Of a DNA stretch of 18,301 nucleotides, positions 14,424 to 18,301 are shown piece by piece. Made by a program: the position numbers and the translations under genes. The first letter of the stretch is position 1, and the number at the start of each line of letters is the position of its first letter. Source of the DNA: DAOVQB01 sp023128935 (GTDB taxonomy: Bacteria; Eisenbacteria; RBG-16-71-46; CAIMUX01; WJJG01); contig DAOVQB010000081.1 of the NCBI GenBank assembly GCA_030628905.1, positions 1 through 18,301 on the forward strand, read 5' to 3'. The notes under the pieces are model-generated. The model did not search any database and was not told the DNA's origin. It worked only from the letters and a program-made list of their open reading frames with translations.

Positions 14424-15128
14424 ATGCGATTCATTCTAACCAGCCTCATCGTGATCGCGGCTGCATTGTCGCTCATGGGTATCACCACAGCCCAGGCGGA
14501 CCTCGTCTCGTACTTTGACTGAGACCTCTTCAATATCCAGGGCAACATCATCGAGAACTATGGGTTCGAGGGAGACCTTTCTGCGGGGGGGAACTACAAT
14601 CATGAGAACGGTACCTGGGATATGACCACCCCGTGGACAATACACGGCGTCCAGTATTGGGCAGAGAATAACGTAGTCCTGACGCCCGCCTCTACTATTT
14701 ATGCTCCTCAGAGCAACGTCTTCGTCAACGGGCTTTGGGAGTGGGGCTCAACAATATCCGGGAATGTCGACGTGCAGCCCCAGTACGACATGTTCGGGGT
14801 GGATCTCGGGACTGTCGGTGATAGTATCTATGTCGACATCGCAATCTATACCAACATGAACCAGCATGAGGGCTATTTGCTCAGTACCCCCGAACGCCCC
14901 CCAAACGTGTCGACGGGAATGGATTTCTATGGATGGACAGCCGAAGAGGGGGAGTGGATTACGCGCTTCGTTTTCATGCATGGAGGCGAAAACCCCTCCC
15001 GCCCGGCGCTTGATAATGTGACGCTTGGTCATTTGACCGCTCCTATTCCTGAACCTGCCACGCTTGCCCTCATGGGCATAGGGCTGATCGGTCTGGCCTT
15101 TTTCGGCAGGAGAAGGCTGTCGAAGTAA
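14424..15128 (+). pseudogene. PEP-CTERM protein gene interrupted by one in-frame TGA
   Basis: ATG 14424 follows AAGGGGGG and opens a frame with a clear signal peptide (MRFILTSLIVIAAALSLMG, cleavage near A-Q-A). Codon 33 is TGA (14520-14522), and the same frame then stays open to TAA at 15126-15128. Together they make a 234-codon secreted protein with a PEP-CTERM tail (IPEPATLAL, hydrophobic helix, GRRR). Just after the stop, GNIIENYGFEGD resembles the N-terminal N-x-GFE segment common in PEP-CTERM/carbohydrate-binding-like exported proteins. The frame is thus coding on both sides of the stop. One G-to-A change from TGG (Trp) would explain it. Alternatives are sequencing error or programmed readthrough. 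No downstream start has a ribosome binding site and a new signal peptide, so the distal part would not be secreted on its own. Confidence 0.8.
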
Positions 15129-15135
15129 TGACGAT

Positions 15136-15153
15136 TATGCCGAATTCGGCATA
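15136..15153. repeat. 18-bp perfect palindrome
   Basis: TATGCCGAATTCGGCATA is exactly self-complementary and starts 7 bp after the stop of the interrupted PEP-CTERM gene. As RNA it would need bases opened at the centre to form a hairpin and it has no T run, so it is more likely a dimer-binding DNA site or a chance remnant than a terminator. A better terminator follows at 15200. Confidence 0.6.
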
Positions 15154-15199
15154 CTGGCCAGGTGAACAGAACAAGCTGGATTTCGGGAATACACTTTTC

Positions 15200-15235
15200 G
15201 CGGGTGGGGTCGGCAAGATCCCACCCGCTTTTCTT
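15200..15235 (+). terminator. Intrinsic terminator after the second PEP-CTERM gene
   Basis: GCGGGTGGG (15200-15208) and CCCACCCGC (15220-15228) form a perfect 9-bp GC-rich stem with an 11-nt loop, followed directly by TTTTCTT (15229-15235). It sits 72 bp after the stop codon of the PEP-CTERM frame, a convincing rho-independent terminator. Confidence 0.85.
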
Positions 15236-15293
15236 ACCGCATGATTGCCGCGGTTGCGGATATGAGTTCCCGTGTGGTTGAAAACACTGCCCG

Positions 15294-15356
15294 AATGAGC
15301 GCACCGGGTTTGGTTACCTGCACGAGAACCGCTTCCACAGAAGAGGGGAAGATGGG
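15294..15356 (+). repeat. 63-bp dispersed direct repeat, copy 1
   Basis: This copy matches 18049-18111 at 58 of 63 positions (runs such as GAGAACCGCTTCCAC are identical). It lies between the terminator at 15200-15235 and the Cys-rich secreted protein, ending 66 bp before its ATG. The flanking bases on both sides are unrelated to those of copy 2, so the unit is sharply bounded. It encodes no recognisable protein and has no strong internal symmetry. Confidence 0.9.
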
Positions 15357-15422
15357 GACCACCTCTGCTTGCACTCCGCCCGCACCGGGCGTACGCTGTT
15401 TTCACGACTAGGAGGTGATCTC

Positions 15423-16229
15423 ATGCGCAAGGTTCTTGTGAGTCTTTTCTTGCTGGGAGCCACGGTCGCACTCGTCAAGGCTGATCCGCACAACCTGGCG
15501 GGTGGCGCGTTGATCACGCACAACTCCGGCTACGGGGGTCGCTATTGGCCGGACTGCGAGACCTACTTCCAGTACAATCCAATCTGGAGTTGCGAGGAAC
15601 AGAACACCACGATTCAGACTTCCACCTATGAGGGTGTCACTTGGTTCGTGGTTGCCTCGTTCGATGAGGACAAGGAATGGTGTAGCGTCCAGTTCGGTTT
15701 CGACGACTTCGATCCGTCCATCATGGCATTTATGCATATGCAGCCATGCTTTCCGCCGGGTGGTGGTCTTGAGACGGTGTCTCCCGGTTGGCCCGGCCCG
15801 CTCGAGGGCACAACCATCATCTCGACGGGTATGCCTTGGGAGGGCAATTGGATACCCGTCTACGCCTTCATGGCGTACGCCTACGGCTACTATTATGGGG
15901 CTGGGACCGGCGTCGTGCAGCTCATTCCCGATCCGACGGTCCCAGTCCCTTTCGGCGGCTTCATCAACTGCTCCGTGCCGCCCGAGCGCTATGACGCGGC
16001 CCTGGGCGGGATGGGTGTCAACCATCCGGGCACCTGGGTGTGTTGGGGCTGGGAGGATTTCGTCTGCTGCATCGGGCAGGACTGCGTCATCGTGCATAGC
16101 GAGGATGAGTGTACGGAGCTAGGCGGCCAGTTCCACCCCGAGTGGGACAACTGCGGTCCACCAAACCCCTGCATAGTAACGCCGACCACCACCACGAGTT
16201 GGGGCAACATCAAGACGATGTATCGCTAA
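15423..16229 (+). CDS. Secreted Cys-rich protein with Thr linker and W-G-x-I-K-x-x-Y-R tail
   Basis: A 268-residue exported protein of unknown function. A short signal peptide (about 1-20, MRKVLVSLFLLGATVALVKA) precedes an aromatic- and Cys-containing domain (about 21-200) with several Trp-, Gly- and Tyr-rich stretches (AYAYGYYYGAGTG). Next comes a compact Cys motif (about 215-255): CWGWEDFVCCIGQDC, then C-T-E-L-G-G, and CGPPNPC at the end. The last residues are PTTTTSWGNIKTMYR, a Thr-rich linker and short basic tail. From memory, similar Cys motifs and W-G-x-(I/V)-K-x-(L/M)-Y-R tails recur in secreted proteins of Eisenbacteria-like phyla, suggesting a surface-sorting or processing tag. That is not established here. 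ATG 15423 is fixed by AGGAGGTGAT just upstream, which is near-consensus. Confidence 0.82.
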   Translation: MRKVLVSLFLLGATVALVKADPHNLAGGALITHNSGYGGRYWPDCETYFQYNPIWSCEEQNTTIQTSTYEGVTWFVVASFDEDKEWCSVQFGFDDFDPSIMAFMHMQPCFPPGGGLETVSPGWPGPLEGTTIISTGMPWEGNWIPVYAFMAYAYGYYYGAGTGVVQLIPDPTVPVPFGGFINCSVPPERYDAALGGMGVNHPGTWVCWGWEDFVCCIGQDCVIVHSEDECTELGGQFHPEWDNCGPPNPCIVTPTTTTSWGNIKTMYR

Positions 16230-16253
16230 GGTCGAGGTTTTCTCTTGCGGCCA

Positions 16254-16265
16254 CAACTGCAGTTG
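16254..16265. repeat. Palindrome CAACTGCAGTTG with GGCC flanks
   Basis: A perfect 12-bp palindrome flanked by GGCC on both sides (about 16249-16269), between the Cys-rich gene and the glycosyltransferase gene. No T run follows, so a standard terminator is unlikely. It could be a weak regulatory site or chance. Confidence 0.35.
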
Positions 16266-16303
16266 GCCTGCGCGGCGGCGAAGCCGTGCAGGTCCCTGGC
16301 CCT

Positions 16304-18016
16304 ATGAGTCCGCGCTCACTTGTTGTCACGGCCGAGACTGACCAGGGAAGCGGGCACCCGCTCTGGTTCCTGGGCATCACCCTGCTCGTCGCAGCCGTCA
16401 TGCGGCTCTATGCACTTGGCCGCGAGTCCCTCTGGTGCGACGAGGCCTATACCGCCCTCACCGTACGCCTGCCGCTCGGGGAGATGGTCTCAAGATTGAT
16501 GCGCACCGACGATGCGCCCCCGTTCTTCTACATGCTCCAGAAGCTGAACACGACTCTGGCAGGCGATTCGGAAGCGGCGCTGAGGGCCGGGCCTGCGCTG
16601 GCCGGTATCCTGGCGGTGGCGGTCGTCCTGTGGTGGGCTCATCGGCGTGGCACGGGAGCAAGCCGATGGAGCGCAGTGCTTCTGGCCGTCGCCACCTACG
16701 GCGTCTTCCATGCCCGTCAGGCGCGCTCCTACGCGCTGCTGATTCTGCTGGCTCTCCTGTTCGTTCTCAGCGCGAAGGAGATGCTTTTGGGGAGGCGCCG
16801 GGTGGGACCGCTGCTGGCCATCAGCGGCGCCTTGCTATGCCTGACCCATCACGTGGCGATCGTCCTCGTGCTGGCCAGCCTTCCTCTGTGGCCGCTGGGA
16901 ACCGCTGGCCGACCACGCCTGGGGTCGTGGATCCTGTGGCACGCGCCACCGCTCGCAACCTGGGCAGTCCTCTGGCTTGCCGCGAGTTCGCAGCTCGCGA
17001 CCCATGCCGAACTCAACGCCTGGACCGCGCACTACTGGCAGGACCATTCCCTGGGGCTTGCCCCGCTCTACTCGCTGGGCGCGTTCATCCCCGGGGGACT
17101 GCCACCCTCGGTGCTGGGCTCCGGATTCGCCGCATCGGGGCGCATCTCGCCCTTCTGGACCATCCTCTCAGCGGCGTTGGGACTGGTCTGCCTACTGGCC
17201 GCCGTTCTCCGCACGCGAGGTCCGTCCCCGGGGCATCCGTCGCCTGCGCGTCGCGAGATCGCTGTGGAAGCAGCATTCCTCTTCTTGCCGCTGCTGGCCT
17301 TGCTGGCAGCCTCGCTGGTGGTCACACCGGTCTATATCCTTACGCGCACCGACGCCGTCGCCTATCCCGCTTTCGCCTTGCTGATCGGGCGCGGCCTGGC
17401 CAACCTGCCCCGCCGCGTAGCTAGGGGCATACTGTTCTTCTGGGTCGTGATGTCACTGGTTTCGCTGGCGCCAACCTATGGTTTCGGAGACCCGGGGCTG
17501 GCGAAAGGCATCGACCGCCGCCTGGCGCAGGAAATGGCCGCAGACGACCTGGCTCGCGAAGACTGGGTCGTCCATACGTTCATGACCGCGCCGTCGATCG
17601 AGTACTACCTAGATCGCATGGGGGCCCCACATCGCAGCGCTTGGTTCCCGAAGGTGGCAGGGGACAACATTGCTTCCGAATGGCCCACGCCGATCGATTC
17701 GCTTCAGGCATACGTGGACGAGGCCTTCGAACTGCGGCGCGCGATGGAAGCCGCGCTGCCAGAGGACGGCGCCGCATGGATCTTCGGTATCGTTGAGACG
17801 TCTACCGCGAAGGCGATCATGCGTGATCGGGCGCCGGAGATGCTGACCGTTGAACAGATTGGCTATCCGGTCAGTGCACTGGTCTATGCCCTCGTTGGCA
17901 CGCGGCCCGTCAGGCCCGCGTCGATCTACACCCAGGATTGGGTCGCCGGGCTGCGCGTCGTCCTGCGGATCCCGCGTAGATCCTGGGTGCCACCCGACGC
18001 GCGGTCTACCGATTGA
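16304..18016 (+). CDS. GT39/PMT-like polytopic membrane glycosyltransferase
   Basis: A protein of about 570 residues with roughly ten membrane helices. It belongs to the PMT/ArnT-like GT-C superfamily, which moves a sugar from a polyprenyl-phosphate donor to proteins or lipids on the outer side of the membrane. The first helix (about 20-38) leads to RESLWCDEAYTA with the acidic pair D46-E47, the expected catalytic loop, then DDAPPFFYMLQKL (69-81), the usual D-x-P-P-x-x-Y region. Hydrophobic helices continue to about 460, followed by a soluble C-terminal domain (about 475-570). Start uncertain: ATG 16304 is chosen as the first Met before the first helix, but its ribosome site is weak; GTG 16286 is possible. 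Acceptor unknown. Neighbouring secreted proteins make protein glycosylation or surface glycan assembly plausible. Confidence 0.8.
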   Translation: MSPRSLVVTAETDQGSGHPLWFLGITLLVAAVMRLYALGRESLWCDEAYTALTVRLPLGEMVSRLMRTDDAPPFFYMLQKLNTTLAGDSEAALRAGPALAGILAVAVVLWWAHRRGTGASRWSAVLLAVATYGVFHARQARSYALLILLALLFVLSAKEMLLGRRRVGPLLAISGALLCLTHHVAIVLVLASLPLWPLGTAGRPRLGSWILWHAPPLATWAVLWLAASSQLATHAELNAWTAHYWQDHSLGLAPLYSLGAFIPGGLPPSVLGSGFAASGRISPFWTILSAALGLVCLLAAVLRTRGPSPGHPSPARREIAVEAAFLFLPLLALLAASLVVTPVYILTRTDAVAYPAFALLIGRGLANLPRRVARGILFFWVVMSLVSLAPTYGFGDPGLAKGIDRRLAQEMAADDLAREDWVVHTFMTAPSIEYYLDRMGAPHRSAWFPKVAGDNIASEWPTPIDSLQAYVDEAFELRRAMEAALPEDGAAWIFGIVETSTAKAIMRDRAPEMLTVEQIGYPVSALVYALVGTRPVRPASIYTQDWVAGLRVVLRIPRRSWVPPDARSTD

Positions 18017-18048
18017 AGGACTACCTACTGCCGCAGCACCATCACCCT

Positions 18049-18111
18049 AATGAGCGCACCGGATTTGGTTACCTACACGAGAACCGCTTCCACAAAAGTT
18101 GGGAAGATGGG
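18049..18111 (+). repeat. 63-bp dispersed direct repeat, copy 2
   Basis: Second copy of the unit at 15294-15356 (58 of 63 identical), same orientation, 33 bp after the glycosyltransferase stop. As copy 1 precedes a secreted-protein gene, this one may be the leader of a gene beyond the right edge. Alternatively the pair may bound a 2.8-kb two-gene segment. Confidence 0.9.
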
Positions 18112-18149
18112 ATATCATGGCCGAAAGGCAGCCGAAAGCCTCGCCCCCG

Positions 18150-18247
18150 ATGTTGCCTGGTCCCCGGTGCTACTTGACCACAATGTTGCCTGGGCCCCGG
18201 TGTTGCCTCGCCCCTAATCACTTGAGATAATTCCCGATCACTTGAGA
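18150..18247 (+). repeat. Cluster of short direct repeats at the right edge
   Basis: ATGTTGCCTGGTCCCCGGTG (18150-18169) recurs at 18183-18202 with one mismatch, and a third partial copy (TGTTGCCT) starts at 18201. Further on, ATCACTTGAGA occurs at 18217-18227 and 18237-18247, 20 bp apart. No gene is recognisable between 18017 and 18301; a 37-codon frame from ATG 18117 spans these repeats but has no ribosome binding site. The region looks like non-coding, repeat-derived DNA. Confidence 0.7.
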
Positions 18248-18301
18248 ACCTGCTTGAGCAGCCGCCCATCTAACTTCTTATCATGCCAGAGCTTATGGCA
18301 T

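Noticed and set aside
14520..14522. TGA in the PEP-CTERM gene as a selenocysteine codon or as reassigned to Trp
   Set aside because: No convincing SECIS-like hairpin directly downstream, no redox context, and the residue is not in a Cys-type motif. TGA ends ptsN, vanZ, phoH, pgpH, ybeY, both CBS genes and others here, so reassignment is excluded.
15408..16097. 229-residue minus-strand reading frame opposite the Cys-rich gene
   Set aside because: The + strand gene has a perfect ribosome site, a signal peptide and a coherent Cys motif; the antisense frame has no recognisable features and is typical of GC-rich shadow frames.
18069..18269. 66-codon minus-strand frame at the right edge
   Set aside because: It is built from the short direct repeats and the 63-bp repeat read backwards; no ribosome site or family resemblance. 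A similar C-terminal string in the minus-strand frame at 15314-15523 reflects only the DNA repeat.

Overview
The window looks like chromosome from an uncultured, moderately GC-rich Gram-negative bacterium. Two genes end in PEP-CTERM surface-sorting tails, two encode lipoproteins, and one secreted Cys-rich protein ends in a Thr linker plus a W-G-x-I-K-x-x-Y-R tail. From memory, such tails and Cys motifs occur in Eisenbacteria/Krumholzibacteria-type candidate phyla and related FCB or PVC lineages. The YbeY zinc site (H-x3-H-x5-D) fits FCB-type lineages better than Proteobacteria. The phylum cannot be settled from this sequence. TGA is the normal stop for most genes here, so the standard bacterial code applies. 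Every gene I can support is on the + strand.

Layout. (1) 1-369: no gene seen; a candidate promoter and a strong intrinsic-terminator-like hairpin. (2) 370-3229: tightly overlapping ptsN-like PTS IIA, VanZ-like membrane protein and aspS. The AspRS carries the His and Gly residues linked to non-discriminating enzymes. (3) 3458-11096: a long cistron of housekeeping and envelope genes: coiled-coil lipoprotein, LysM lipoprotein, PhoH-like ATPase, 7TM-HD cyclic-di-AMP phosphodiesterase (PgpH-like), YbeY, two CorC/HlyC-like CBS proteins and RecO. Spacings run from about 90 bp down to overlaps. The phoH-pgpH-ybeY-corC-recO order is widely conserved and links ribosome/RNA maturation, second-messenger turnover and DNA repair. 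Two in-frame tandem repeats occur here: Gly-Lys-Ala repeats at the end of the second CBS protein and an 8-residue repeat in RecO.

(4) 11097-12978: a spacer with a very long, nearly perfect hairpin, then an unusually long nucleotide-sugar dehydrogenase. (5) 13139-15235: two PEP-CTERM genes. The second is interrupted by a single in-frame TGA and is followed by an 18-bp perfect palindrome and a good intrinsic terminator. (6) 15294-18111: two copies of a 63-bp direct repeat (58/63 identical) bracket a secreted Cys-rich protein and a GT39/PMT-like membrane glycosyltransferase. (7) 18112-18301: further short direct repeats, no convincing gene.

The left two thirds is conserved core. The right third (sugar-acid dehydrogenase, PEP-CTERM proteins, Cys-rich secreted protein, polyprenyl-sugar-dependent glycosyltransferase) reads as an accessory cell-surface or extracellular-matrix region. 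No exosortase, transposase, CRISPR array, tRNA or rRNA was seen. The most notable items are the TGA-interrupted PEP-CTERM gene, the dispersed 63-bp repeat, the long hairpin before the dehydrogenase and the C-terminal tail of the Cys-rich protein.
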